This document shows, in pieces, positions 18,305 through 27,199 of a stretch of 64,000 nt of DNA. This stretch comes from Wohlfahrtiimonas sp. G9077 (GTDB lineage Bacteria > Pseudomonadota > Gammaproteobacteria > Cardiobacteriales > Wohlfahrtiimonadaceae): positions 496,001 through 560,000 of the forward strand of contig NZ_NEFD01000001.1 of assembly GCF_002252155.1 (NCBI RefSeq), in the 5' to 3' direction. Each line of letters starts with the position of its first letter. Within the stretch, counting starts at the first letter, position 1. The position numbers and the translations under genes were made by a program. The notes below the pieces were generated by a model, which saw nothing but the letters and a program-made list of their open reading frames with translations, ran no database searches and was not told the origin of the DNA.

Positions 18305-19720
18305 ATGAAACGTTATGAACAATTGGCCCACACATTGATGGTGCTCATTCACGCGGGCACTTTACAAGGTAAAGAGCAATTGCCATCTGTGCGCGTTGCA
18401 AGCCAACGTTTTCAAGTCAGTCAATCCACAGTGATCAAAGCCTATTATCTGTTAGAGGCTCAAGGGCTCATTTATGCCAAAGATCGCTCCGGTTATTATG
18501 TGTCGCCATCCTTTAATCCTACATTAAAGGCGCCGCAACCGAGCCATTTACCGACACAAACCACTGAAGTTCATGTCAGTGACTTTATTTTCTCCATCTT
18601 ACAAAACCTCAAACATCCACACATGGTGCAATTTGGCTCAGCCTTCCCGGCGCCAGAGCTCTTTCCCATTCCAGCGCTGTCAGCGAGCATGGCCGCATCC
18701 CTAAAAGCATTGACGCACAATCCACAGGCGTTAATTGCCAACATGACCCGCGGGCATCCTGACTTAATTCGCCAAATTGAGCTGCGTTATCGTTTAAATG
18801 GCACAGCATTGATGGACGATGAGCTCATCATCACCAATGGTGCAATGGAGGCTTTGAGCTTATCGTTGCAAGCGGTGACAAAACCTGGCGACATTGTTGC
18901 CATTGAGTCACCCGCCTTTTATGCCATTTTACAAATTTTGGAGCGTTTACAACTCACCGCCATCGAGATTCCTGTGCATCCCACAGAAGGCATGGACATT
19001 GCGGCACTCACTCATGCCACCACACAGTTTGACATCAAAGCCGTGGTGCTGATGACCCATTGTCAAAATCCATTGGGCGCCAATCTAGCGCTGTCCGCCC
19101 AACAAGCATTGGTCACGCTCAGTAAACAACTGCACATGCCCATCATTGTGGATGATGTCTATCTTGAATTGTATTTTGGACAAACGGCGCCTCCGTGCCT
19201 CAAAGCCCTTGATCAAGCAGGATGGGTACTTCATTGCAGCTCTTTTTCTAAATGTTTAGCCCCCGGTTACCGCATTGGTTGGGTGGCTGCTGGCCGGTTT
19301 CATCAAGCCATTAAGCGCTTAAAACTCATGACCTCTCTTTCTCCGGCAATGCCGTCACAATTGGCACTCGCTCATTATTTGCAACATCAACATTATGATC
19401 GTCATTTGCAACGTTTACGTTATACCTTAGCAATCTCAGCACAAAAAATGAGGGCTACCATTGCCGCACATTTTCCCATCCAAACGGCTGTCAGCGAGCC
19501 GCAAGGTGGCTATTTCTTGTGGGTTCAATTGCCGCCGCACGTGGATGCTTTAAAGCTTTATCATGCCGCATTGACAGAAAACATCACATTGGCACCCGGG
19601 CCAATTTTCTCAGCCTCCCATCAATTTAAACACTGTATGCGCTTAAATTATGGCATGCGTTGGCACGCAGATTTAGACAAGGCCATTGCACGCTTGGGTA
19701 AGCTGATTAAAAATCAATAG
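18305..19720 (+). CDS. MocR-type transcriptional regulator (GntR HTH + aminotransferase domain)
   Basis: 471-residue PLP-binding regulator. Residues 1-75 are a GntR winged helix (LPSVRVASQRFQVSQSTVIKAYYLLEAQG). The rest is a fold-type I aminotransferase-like domain with NGAMEALSL, DDVYLELYFG and the PLP Schiff-base lysine Lys316 in SSFSKCLAPGYRIGW. The family usually senses a PLP adduct and controls vitamin B6, amino-acid or efflux genes. It is divergent from the PACE efflux gene, so regulation of that gene is the simplest inference. ATG at 18305 is used; an in-frame TTG is 6 bp upstream, and the Shine-Dalgarno is poor. Confidence 0.87.
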   Translation: MKRYEQLAHTLMVLIHAGTLQGKEQLPSVRVASQRFQVSQSTVIKAYYLLEAQGLIYAKDRSGYYVSPSFNPTLKAPQPSHLPTQTTEVHVSDFIFSILQNLKHPHMVQFGSAFPAPELFPIPALSASMAASLKALTHNPQALIANMTRGHPDLIRQIELRYRLNGTALMDDELIITNGAMEALSLSLQAVTKPGDIVAIESPAFYAILQILERLQLTAIEIPVHPTEGMDIAALTHATTQFDIKAVVLMTHCQNPLGANLALSAQQALVTLSKQLHMPIIVDDVYLELYFGQTAPPCLKALDQAGWVLHCSSFSKCLAPGYRIGWVAAGRFHQAIKRLKLMTSLSPAMPSQLALAHYLQHQHYDRHLQRLRYTLAISAQKMRATIAAHFPIQTAVSEPQGGYFLWVQLPPHVDALKLYHAALTENITLAPGPIFSASHQFKHCMRLNYGMRWHADLDKAIARLGKLIKNQ

Positions 19721-19797
19721 ATTATCTTGATCTGTATCGCTTTTAATGCAAAAACTGCATCTAACAGATACACACAGATGGCTTATACTGCACTCAT

Positions 19798-19856
19798 CCC
19801 AATCACACGTTGATCACTCTCTAACTCCCACCGAGACGATTCACGTGATTGGGAGT
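19798..19856. other. Overlapping inverted repeats in convergent gap
   Basis: Two alternative hairpins share bases: CCCAATCAC (19798-19806) with GTGATTGGG (19845-19853), and ACTCCCA (19824-19830) with TGGGAGT (19850-19856). They sit between the 3' ends of the MocR gene and the esterase gene. Neither has a good T-run. They may be a weak bidirectional terminator or part of a small RNA (a TATACT box is about 10 bp upstream on the + strand); undecided. Confidence 0.35.
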
Positions 19857-19859
19857 CCT

Positions 19860-20495
19860 TTAATGCACCAATCCCATGCCGTGGAGCTGTAGATAAATGG
19901 CTTCACCCAATACACGGTAACCTTCACCATTTGGGTGCACCAAATCTTTCTTATAACGTGGTGTGCGCAGCAACATGCTAAACACATCCGGCACTACATT
20001 GATCTCTTCTTCACGTGCAAGATCTGCATAAATGGGCGCATCTTCAATGTTTGTGGTCACCATCATGGATGAAGAGAGTGCCGGAATGGCGATCAACACC
20101 GGAATGGCATTGTGGCGCTTGACACGGCGAATGATGCGGCGCAAATTCTCTTTCACGGCGCTTGGCTCAACATTATTGAGAAAATCATTACCGCCTAATT
20201 CAATCAACACTAATTTTGGCTGATGTTGCACCATCGCAGCATCAATGCGATTATTGGCCGCTTCTGCCGTCTCACCACCGATGCCCGCATTGATCACTTG
20301 CCAGCCGGATAATTCAGACAAAACATAAGGGTAAGACTCTTGCGCCCCAACGCCGTAGCCTAACGTGATGCTATCGCCAAAGGCCAGTACTTTAGCATCC
20401 TGCCCTAAAGGCTCATAACGAATCACGTTGTTGTCACATGCCTGTACGATCAAAGCAATCATACCGATCATGAATAGTCGTATCCATCGTTGCAT
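19860..20495 (-). CDS. SGNH/GDSL esterase, TesA-like lipoprotein
   Basis: 211-residue SGNH hydrolase similar to TesA-type arylesterase/acyl-CoA thioesterase. Block I AFGDSITLGYGVG holds the catalytic Ser, block III ELGGNDFL the oxyanion Asn, and block V KDLVHPNGEGY the Asp/His pair. The N-terminus is hydrophobic and ends in IVQAC, which could be a lipobox, so the protein is probably exported and perhaps lipid-anchored; E. coli TesA is periplasmic. AAGGTGG precedes the ATG. It is the last gene of a leftward run starting at rhlB, 32 bp after modE. Confidence 0.85.
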   Translation of the reverse strand: MQRWIRLFMIGMIALIVQACDNNVIRYEPLGQDAKVLAFGDSITLGYGVGAQESYPYVLSELSGWQVINAGIGGETAEAANNRIDAAMVQHQPKLVLIELGGNDFLNNVEPSAVKENLRRIIRRVKRHNAIPVLIAIPALSSSMMVTTNIEDAPIYADLAREEEINVVPDVFSMLLRTPRYKKDLVHPNGEGYRVLGEAIYLQLHGMGLVH

Positions 20496-20527
20496 ATACG
20501 GCCACCTTATGTGTTGTTACTGTTACA

Positions 20528-21304
20528 TTAAATTTTAACCAAAATGATGTTTTTAGGATCGATCACCACGCCGACGCGATCCCCTTCAACCAAGTCTTTC
20601 ACCGATTCTGCCATCATGGTAGACACGAGGGTTTGATTGCCCACTGTCAATGTGATCTCGCAGCCATCGGCTTCCACTTTATTGTCCACCACAACGCCGC
20701 TCAATGCATCGGGCACACTGCCCTCTAACACCAATTCTACATTGGGCGCTTTGATGAGCAAAATGAATTCGCCGCCCGCTTTGACATCTAACAACTTTGT
20801 GCTTTCATCGGTGATGAATGCTTTGAGTAATTGCGGGGATTCATCCGCGCCAATGTTAAATTCGATCTCATCATGCACGCCAAATGTGTGCACTTTGACC
20901 ACTTCGCCCACCAATTGATTGCGCGCACTCGTCTGAAAGCGCAATTGCTGCAATAAACCGATGTCCGCCTGTAAATCTTTAGAATATTCACTCATGCTCT
21001 TTAAAAAGGCAGAATGTGCCTCTTGAATGAGGTCAAAATGTTGCACCAACTGTAAACCGCGCGCCGTCAATTGCGTGCCACCGCCCCCTTTACCGCCCGT
21101 CATACGAATCACCAAAGGCTCTGGCGATAAATTATTCATGGTATTGACCGCATCCCACGCCGCTTTATAGCTCATTGGCACTTGTTTTGCCGCATGTGTG
21201 ATGGAACCGGTGCGATGAATCTCCTTTAAGAGGCGAATCTGCTGAGGGTTGCCAAAATGCACGCCTTGCGTGGTTAAACGTAAATCACCTTCAAAGTTAA
21301 ACAT
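20528..21304 (-). CDS. modE: ModE-like molybdate-responsive regulator
   Basis: 258-residue protein with the ModE layout: an N-terminal winged helix (KEIHRTGSITHAAKQVPMSY; GGKGGGGTQLTARG) and two C-terminal MOP/TOBE molybdate-binding repeats, starting near SARNQLVGEVVKVHTFG and near VVVDNKVEADGCEITLTVG. E. coli ModE is 262 residues. ModE binds molybdate and controls molybdate uptake and molybdoenzyme genes, but no modABC or molybdopterin gene is in this window. ATG at 21304 with GGAG upstream is chosen, overlapping the preceding YcxB-like gene by 8 bp; an in-frame ATG 12 bp upstream is less likely. Confidence 0.9.
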   Translation of the reverse strand: MFNFEGDLRLTTQGVHFGNPQQIRLLKEIHRTGSITHAAKQVPMSYKAAWDAVNTMNNLSPEPLVIRMTGGKGGGGTQLTARGLQLVQHFDLIQEAHSAFLKSMSEYSKDLQADIGLLQQLRFQTSARNQLVGEVVKVHTFGVHDEIEFNIGADESPQLLKAFITDESTKLLDVKAGGEFILLIKAPNVELVLEGSVPDALSGVVVDNKVEADGCEITLTVGNQTLVSTMMAESVKDLVEGDRVGVVIDPKNIILVKI

Positions 21305-21794
21305 TATACTCTCCATAATTTGCCAATTGACGCGCCAACAATCCGCGCAAGGTCGCCAAGGATGCTTCATCTAATGTGCGCTTTGGCACGATGGCATAAT
21401 GGTCCGATGAATCATAAAACAGCATCAACACTTGGTCTGTTTCTAAGTAGGCTGCATAATCATCCCACGGAATCACTTCATCCACTTGACCACATTTGTA
21501 GACAATGTGATTGTCTGAAAAAATCAACGTCTCTGCCATCCCTGCATTAGCAATGTGATTAAAATTGCGGCGCACGATCCAACGTTTCACATAACCTTGA
21601 TGAATCAAAAACGCCACAATGGCAATAACGCCGCCTAAAAAATATTGCCCAATGGCTGCAAATGCCACCGCAATGATGATTAAGGCCAATTGGACATACA
21701 AGTCTACAGAGCCCTTTTTTAAGGCTGCACGAAAGCCTTCATCGGCGGCATAATAATCCTCAAGCGTCGCCACGTAGGTGACTTCAATGTTCAT
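21297..21794 (-). CDS. YcxB-like membrane protein
   Basis: 165-residue protein with two hydrophobic segments near residues 32-66 and a C-terminal domain like the YcxB-like family: IIFSDN-type strand, VIPWDDYAAYLETDQVLML and HYAIVPKRTLDEASLATLR. The function of the family is unknown. It overlaps modE by 8 bp and lies 8 bp after the MidA-like gene, inside the rhlB-to-esterase run. Confidence 0.7.
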   Translation of the reverse strand: MNIEVTYVATLEDYYAADEGFRAALKKGSVDLYVQLALIIIAVAFAAIGQYFLGGVIAIVAFLIHQGYVKRWIVRRNFNHIANAGMAETLIFSDNHIVYKCGQVDEVIPWDDYAAYLETDQVLMLFYDSSDHYAIVPKRTLDEASLATLRGLLARQLANYGEYNV

Positions 21795-21802
21795 ATTTCT
21801 CC

Positions 21803-22987
21803 TTACAATTGATGGCTAAGATCATAAAGCATAAAGCCCTGTGGCTCCAATTCAATGCCTTTACCTAGGGCTAAAAATTTAAAGCGTTCGCCCATCTCTT
21901 CAGGCATCACCAACATTTGAACCGCTTGGGCAGTTTGATACCATTGCAGATCATCTAAATGATTTTTTTGCTCGATGAGCATCGCTTCTAATTGATTGCC
22001 ATAAAGAAAATATGCTTGCGTGGTGTAACCTAAAAACTCAAAACCTGCGGCCAATCCTGCTTCTGCCAAATGGGTAAAATCCACATTGGCCGTCAAATCC
22101 TGCACACCTTGTAAAATCGACCAATCACTGTGCACGCGGTGCTTAACATGCGCAATCAATGTGCCTTCAATGCGATCAGGTGCATAATATTGACGGCGAC
22201 CATACCCATAATCCGCTAAAAGCACCGCGCCTTTCGTTAAATGGCGCGTTAAATCTAACAGCCAATCATCGAGCATGGGGCAAAACTCACTGAGATACCC
22301 TTCTGGCAATTCAATACCTTCGGCTTTCAGCTTCGCCATCCATGCATCGAGCACATCATCCGTGCGCTCTGACACCGTGATGAATTGCTGATTCAGCTCA
22401 TCATACCCGACATCCGCATAGTGCGCTTTGCCGCCTTTGATCACAAAGCGCTCTACTGGCAACGCATCGACGATCTCATTGCCAATCAGGCAACCTTCCC
22501 AAGGCATTTGTGGCGGTTCAGATAGCCATTCAATGCGATCCATCAAGTCAGGATGCATCGCTTCAATGGTGGCTTTTTGACGCGCACGCAATGTGTCAGA
22601 AATCTCAATGATGCCATAACGCTCAGGCAGTGCATCTAAGGTTTTTAAACGCGTTAAAATATCCCGCGCCATCACACCTGTACCTGCCCCAACTTCCACA
22701 ATCATGGGCGCAGTACACAACGGGAGAATTTCAGCGATTTGATTGGCAAACCCATAGGAAAAAAACGGGGAGACAATGGGAGCTGTGACAAAATCGCCGC
22801 TTTGACCAAATTTTTCCAAATGCCCCGTGTAATAACCCAGCTCAGGATGATACAAGCATTCAGCGAAATATTCACTGAATGGCATCGAACCTTTTGCTTT
22901 GATTTTATTTGCCAACAAAATCGCTAAACGCGCACTGTGTGCGCGCTCATCGTGGGAGAGTTCCGGCAGATCTAACTCAACCTTCAT
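21803..22987 (-). CDS. SAM-dependent methyltransferase, MidA/NDUFAF7 family
   Basis: 394-residue class I methyltransferase of COG1565. The diagnostic N-terminus is MPFSEYFAECLYHPELGYYT with SGDFVTAPIVSPFF, and the SAM-binding glycine loop is VEVGAGTGVMARDIL near residues 95-110; GNEIVDALPVERF and ADYGYGRRQYY follow. The mitochondrial relative NDUFAF7 methylates an arginine of a complex I subunit; the substrate of bacterial members is not established. The start overlaps the lipoprotein gene stop by 4 bp (ATGA). Confidence 0.9.
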   Translation of the reverse strand: MKVELDLPELSHDERAHSARLAILLANKIKAKGSMPFSEYFAECLYHPELGYYTGHLEKFGQSGDFVTAPIVSPFFSYGFANQIAEILPLCTAPMIVEVGAGTGVMARDILTRLKTLDALPERYGIIEISDTLRARQKATIEAMHPDLMDRIEWLSEPPQMPWEGCLIGNEIVDALPVERFVIKGGKAHYADVGYDELNQQFITVSERTDDVLDAWMAKLKAEGIELPEGYLSEFCPMLDDWLLDLTRHLTKGAVLLADYGYGRRQYYAPDRIEGTLIAHVKHRVHSDWSILQGVQDLTANVDFTHLAEAGLAAGFEFLGYTTQAYFLYGNQLEAMLIEQKNHLDDLQWYQTAQAVQMLVMPEEMGERFKFLALGKGIELEPQGFMLYDLSHQL

Positions 22988-23259
22988 TGCACCGAAACCT
23001 CACCATAGCCACCGCTGTGACGTTTTACACGCACTTTTTGGCCCGGGAAGAGATCCGCAGGCTCTTTGAGCATCACCACAATGTAGCCTTGCCCTTCGAT
23101 CAACACGCTCACTTCTTGTTGCTGATCATCACGCACCATCACCGAGGAGATTTCACCGGTGCCATTGTATGGCGTTTTTTGATCATCCGGAATTGGGGCA
23201 TTCGCACAGGCGGCGAGACATAGACACACCAATGCGGCGGTCAATAACTTAAGCTTCAT
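22984..23259 (-). CDS. Small lipoprotein of unknown function
   Basis: 91 residues. The N-terminus MKLKLLTAALVCLCLAAC is a lipoprotein signal with lipobox LAAC. The mature part is short and beta-rich (ISSVMVRDDQQQEVSVLIEG; GQKVRVKRHSGGYGEVSVQ), somewhat like an OB or outer-membrane lipoprotein fold. GAGGAG is 5 nt before the ATG at 23259. It overlaps the rhlB 3' end by 11 bp and the MidA-like gene by 4 bp. I do not recognise a specific family. Confidence 0.8.
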   Translation of the reverse strand: MKLKLLTAALVCLCLAACANAPIPDDQKTPYNGTGEISSVMVRDDQQQEVSVLIEGQGYIVVMLKEPADLFPGQKVRVKRHSGGYGEVSVQ

Positions 23260-24835
23260 GATTCTCCTCATTTCTTGGGGCTTTATTGTTGCGTTGATAA
23301 GATTTGCTGCGGCCACGTGTGTGCATGTTGCGTGGACGACGACGGCGGTCAAATTTACGATCCGCTTTCTCTTCGGCAGATTCTGCGATCTCTTCTAATG
23401 CTTCATCCACCACCGGCGCATCTTCAATGATGAAAGTTGGTGTGGCTGTGTTTAAATCATCTTGTGTCATCGAAACCGTCACCGTGGCTTCTTTGACTTC
23501 AACTTCAGATGCTGCAACCTCAACAGGTGCGTCCACCACTTCTGTTTTCTCTTCAACAGTTTTGACTGCTTTTTCCGTTCTTTCAGTGCGCTCTGTTTTA
23601 GGTTTTTGTTCTCTGCGCGGTTTGTTGGTGCTGTTTGAACGGTTTTGATTGCGACTTGGGCGCTTAGGCACCACCAATAAATCATCTTCCAATGGAATCA
23701 CCGGAATCTTCATTTCAATGTAATCTTCAATGTCTGGCAATGAATACACATACTCTTCACAAGCAAAGCTGATGGCAGTGCCCTCTTCACCGGCGCGTGC
23801 TGTACGGCCAATGCGATGCACATAATCTTCCACATCTTGCGGCAAATCATAGTTGATCACGTGTGTCACATCCGAAATATGTAAACCACGGGCTGCCACA
23901 TCTGTGGCCACCATGATGGAGACTTTGCCCTCTTTAAAGGATTCTAATAAGCGTTCACGCTTGTTTTGTGGAATATCACCGGATAAAACCGCCGCTTGAT
24001 AATCATTGGCCACTAAATAATTAGAAATCTCCTCTGCCACACGTTTGGTGTTCACAAAGATGATGGTGCGTTTTGGTTCTTCTTTACGCAAAATGCCAAA
24101 CAATAGGGACAATTTATCCGATGAACCAATGTGCACCAAATATTGTTTGATTTTATCGGCCGTGACATGCTCTGCTTCAATTTGTACTTTCTCTGGCATG
24201 TTCATGTGCTCATACGCCAACTCTAAAATGCGCTGAGAGAATGTCGCAGAAAAGAACATGTTTTGACGCTCGCCCACAGGCGGCATTTTTCTAAAGAGGT
24301 AACGAATGTCCGCAATGAAACCTAAGTCAAACATGCGATCAGCTTCATCAAGCACCACAACCTCAATCTCTTTTAAATTGAGTTCGCCTTGCTTGTAAAA
24401 GTCTAAAATGCGGCCCACTGTTCCGATCACCACGTCCACATCGGTGGCTAAATCGTGGCGCTGTTTTTCATACCCTGTGCCGCCATAAATGCAGCTGAAA
24501 CGTAAACCGGTGTAACGCCCTAACATCTGAGCATCTTCATAAATTTGTAAGGCCAACTCACGCGTTGGCGCCATGATGATGGCAAAGGGGCCACGTTTAT
24601 TTTTCGCCACCGGTACCGTCATCAATCTATTTAAGGTTGCCAACAAGAAAGCAGCGCTTTTGCCCGTTCCTGTTTGTGCTTGTCCTACCACATCTTGACC
24701 GTTTAATAACAATGGTAAGGACAACGCTTGGATCGGTGTACATTGCACGTAGTTGTTGTCTTCTAATGCTTCTTGCAAAGATTCATCGAGCGGTAAATCC
24801 TTAAATACCATGTTACTTAATTCTGGTTTTGCCAT
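23249..24835 (-). CDS. rhlB: DEAD-box RNA helicase RhlB
   Basis: 528-residue ATP-dependent RNA helicase that aids mRNA decay. Motifs: Q-motif YVQCTPIQALSLP, Walker A AQTGTGKS (53-60), PTRELA, GTVGRILDF, DEAD, SATF, ATDVAARGLHI and HRIGRTAR. The residues around them (EVVVLDEADRMFDLGFIADI, YDLPQDVEDYVHRIGRTARA) match RhlB best. After about residue 390 there is a long charged tail with Lys/Arg and Glu/Val-rich parts ending in RRRPRNMHTRGRSKSYQRNN, much longer than in E. coli RhlB (421 residues). rhlB is divergent from trxA, as in E. coli, which supports the name. Confidence 0.9.
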   Translation of the reverse strand: MAKPELSNMVFKDLPLDESLQEALEDNNYVQCTPIQALSLPLLLNGQDVVGQAQTGTGKSAAFLLATLNRLMTVPVAKNKRGPFAIIMAPTRELALQIYEDAQMLGRYTGLRFSCIYGGTGYEKQRHDLATDVDVVIGTVGRILDFYKQGELNLKEIEVVVLDEADRMFDLGFIADIRYLFRKMPPVGERQNMFFSATFSQRILELAYEHMNMPEKVQIEAEHVTADKIKQYLVHIGSSDKLSLLFGILRKEEPKRTIIFVNTKRVAEEISNYLVANDYQAAVLSGDIPQNKRERLLESFKEGKVSIMVATDVAARGLHISDVTHVINYDLPQDVEDYVHRIGRTARAGEEGTAISFACEEYVYSLPDIEDYIEMKIPVIPLEDDLLVVPKRPSRNQNRSNSTNKPRREQKPKTERTERTEKAVKTVEEKTEVVDAPVEVAASEVEVKEATVTVSMTQDDLNTATPTFIIEDAPVVDEALEEIAESAEEKADRKFDRRRRPRNMHTRGRSKSYQRNNKAPRNEENHEA

Positions 24836-25004
24836 AGTGTGTATTAACCTTTGAGATAATGTGTATAAACAATTTTTACTAAAAGCGTTTAAACTTTAAA
24901 TAGAAACTTTACTTGTTATTTGCCGTTTTTTCCGCTTTAATACAACGGAATTGTAAATAACAGACTGAAATTGTCTATTATAAATTATTTTAAGGAGTTT
25001 TATC

Positions 25005-25328
25005 ATGAGTAATTATGTAAATGCAACAGATGCCACTTTTGACGCAGAGGTTTTAGAGTCAGATGTGCCTGTTTTAGTGGATTTCTGGGCAGATTGGTGT
25101 GGTCCTTGTAAAATGATCGGGCCTCACGTTGAAGCTGCGGCCGCTGAATTTGCTGGCAAATTAAAAGTGGTAAAATTGGACGTACAGGAAAACCAAGCCA
25201 CAGCGATGAAATTCCAAATCCGTTCAATCCCTGCACTCATGATCTTCAAAAATGGTCAAATCGTTGCACAACAAATTGGCGCTTTACCAAAAGCTCAATT
25301 AGACGCATTCATCGAAAAAAATATCTAA
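25005..25328 (+). CDS. trxA: Thioredoxin
   Basis: 107-residue cytoplasmic thioredoxin with active site WCGPCK (Cys32, Cys35) in [16 protein letters not shown] and the cis-Pro region [13 protein letters not shown]. It reduces protein disulfides, including those of Tpx encoded just downstream. AAGGAG precedes the ATG. It is divergent from rhlB; in E. coli rho follows trxA, whereas here tpx does. It has its own terminator. Confidence 0.97.
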   Translation: MSNYVNATDATFDAEVLESDVPVLVDFWADWCGPCKMIGPHVEAAAAEFAGKLKVVKLDVQENQATAMKFQIRSIPALMIFKNGQIVAQQIGALPKAQLDAFIEKNI

Positions 25329-25344
25329 TCGATCTTTTTCGATC

Positions 25345-25371
25345 AAAAGGCAGGGTTTCCCTGCCTTTTTT
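25345..25371 (+). terminator. Intrinsic terminator after trxA
   Basis: Perfect 11-bp stem AAAAGGCAGGG (25345-25355) / CCCTGCCTTTT with a TTT loop and a T-run to 25371, beginning 17 bp after the stop. Confidence 0.9.
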
Positions 25372-25463
25372 CATGTGCGCAATTTATGCCATTCATCTTA
25401 TGCCACTTTTGCTTTATGATGCCTTAAGCGTTTCATTTTTAAACCCTTCTCAAGGAGAGTCAT

Positions 25464-25970
25464 ATGTCACAAAGAGATCAAATCACCATGCAAGGCAACC
25501 CCATCACATTGCTAGGTACAGAAGCAATTGTCGGCAAACCTGGCGAAAATTTTCGCGTGGTGGACATGGGCTTAAAGCCTGTCACTTTAGATGATTTTGC
25601 TGGCAAAATTAAGATCATTTCTGTGGTGCCATCGATTGATACTGGCGTGTGTTCCATTCAAACAAAACGTTTTGAAGAAGCTGCAAAAACCTTGGACAAT
25701 GTGGCCGTATTAACCATCTCCGTTGATTTACCCTTTGCCCAAAAACGCTTTTCTGATGAAAATTGCATCACTCATCAAAATTTATTGTCTGATTATCAAA
25801 CCCACGATTTTGGCATTGAATATGGTTTTGAGATCGAAGGCTTAGCTTTATTATCACGCGGCATTGTGGTGCTTGATCAAAATAACATCATCCGCCACGT
25901 TGAGTATGTACAAGAAGTGACGAATGAACCTGACTATGACAAAGCCCTCGAAGTGGCCAAGTCTTTGTGA
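25464..25970 (+). CDS. tpx: Thiol peroxidase (atypical 2-Cys peroxiredoxin)
   Basis: 168-residue peroxiredoxin that reduces lipid and alkyl hydroperoxides using thioredoxin. Peroxidatic Cys63 lies in PSIDTGVCSIQT and resolving Cys101 in SDENCITHQNL; the start MSQRDQITMQGNPITLLG and the tail EYVQEVTNEPDYDKAL are typical of Tpx. AAGGAG precedes the ATG. It follows trxA, its electron donor, but behind a terminator, so it is probably transcribed on its own. Confidence 0.96.
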   Translation: MSQRDQITMQGNPITLLGTEAIVGKPGENFRVVDMGLKPVTLDDFAGKIKIISVVPSIDTGVCSIQTKRFEEAAKTLDNVAVLTISVDLPFAQKRFSDENCITHQNLLSDYQTHDFGIEYGFEIEGLALLSRGIVVLDQNNIIRHVEYVQEVTNEPDYDKALEVAKSL

Positions 25971-26044
25971 TTTTTTAGAAGCCCCCTGCCTTTTAAGGCT
26001 ATAATGTGCCTCTTAAAATTTTCACCCGTCAAAAAGGAAAAACA

Positions 26045-27140
26045 ATGGAACTCAATTTACACTACGAAAAAATTGACGACCTCTTAACGAGATTGAATGA
26101 TCTTAGGGGGTATCTTTGACTTTGATGCAAAGTCAGAGCGCTTAACAGAAGTTCTCATGGAACTTGAAAGTCCAGACATTTGGAATGATCCTGAATACGC
26201 CCAAAAGCTCGGTAAAGAGCGTTCACAACTTGAAGGCATTGTCTATGGCATCCGCGATTTAACGAGCCAATTGACCGATGCCAAAGATTTGCTTGAGCTG
26301 TGCGAAATGGAAAATGATGAAGACTCTTTGGTCTGCGTATTGGATGATTTAGCGAAGTTTGAAAAAGAGGTGGAAGCCCTCGAATTTCGCCGCATGTTCT
26401 CCGGCGAGTTAGATGGTGCAAATGCCTTCTTGGACATTCAAGCCGGCGCCGGCGGTACCGAAGCACAAGATTGGGCTTCAATGGTGATGCGCATGTATTT
26501 GCGTTGGGGCGAAGATAAAGGCTTTAAAACAGAAGTGTTAGAAGAATCCCCCGGTGATGTGGCAGGCTTAAAATCGGCCACCATCAAATTTGAAGGTGAT
26601 CATGCTTATGGATGGCTTCGCACCGAAACGGGCATTCATCGCTTAGTGCGTAAATCCCCATTTGATTCGAACAATAAACGCCACACATCATTTTGTGCCG
26701 TATTCATCTCCCCGGAGATTGATGACAATGTGGACATCGAGATCAATCCCGCCGATTTACGCATCGACGTCTATCGTGCATCGGGCGCAGGTGGGCAGCA
26801 CGTGAACAAAACCGAATCTGCCGTACGCATCACACACTTACCGACAAATATCGTCGTACAGTGCCAAAATGACCGCTCTCAGCACCGCAATAAAGAGGTG
26901 GCTATGAATCAATTGCGCTCTAAATTGTATGAATTTGAGATGCAAAAGCGCCGCGAAAAATCAGATGCATTGGAAGATTCTAAGTCTGATGTGGGTTGGG
27001 GCAGCCAAATCCGTTCATATGTTTTGGATCAATCGCGCATTAAAGATCTGCGCACCGGCTATGAAATGGGCAACACGCAAGCCGTGCTTGATGGTGACCT
27101 CGATGGCTTTATCGAAGCGAGCTTAAAATCGGGTTTATAA
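26045..27140 (+). CDS. prfB: Peptide chain release factor 2, programmed +1 frameshift
   Basis: RF2 of 364 residues made by frameshifting. The first frame from ATG 26045 gives 24 residues starting [14 protein letters not shown] and stops at TGA 26117-26119; translation must skip T26117 and continue at GAC 26118 to the stop at 27140. The main part holds the stop-codon recognition tripeptide SPF ([15 protein letters not shown]) and the catalytic GGQ ([15 protein letters not shown]), so it reads UGA/UAA. Low RF2 favours the shift, giving autoregulation. A TATAAT box is at 26000-26005. No lysS follows; a terminator comes next. Confidence 0.97.
26105..26119 (+). other. RF2 +1 programmed frameshift site
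   Basis: AGGGGG (26105-26110), an internal Shine-Dalgarno-like element, is followed by TAT and the slippery CTT TGA C (26114-26120). This is identical in layout to the E. coli prfB shift site, with the element 3 nt upstream of CTT. Confidence 0.97.
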
Positions 27141-27160
27141 TTGTTAAAAGCCTAGACATC

Positions 27161-27188
27161 AAAATCCCCTCTATGCGAGGGGATTTTT
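27161..27188. terminator. Terminator between prfB and the DUF2892 gene
   Basis: 11-bp stem AAATCCCCTC / GAGGGGATTT core (27162-27171 with 27177-27186), 5-nt loop and T-run to 27188. A tract of A on the left side allows function for the convergent leftward gene as well. Confidence 0.85.
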
Positions 27189-27199
27189 ATATGCATCCA

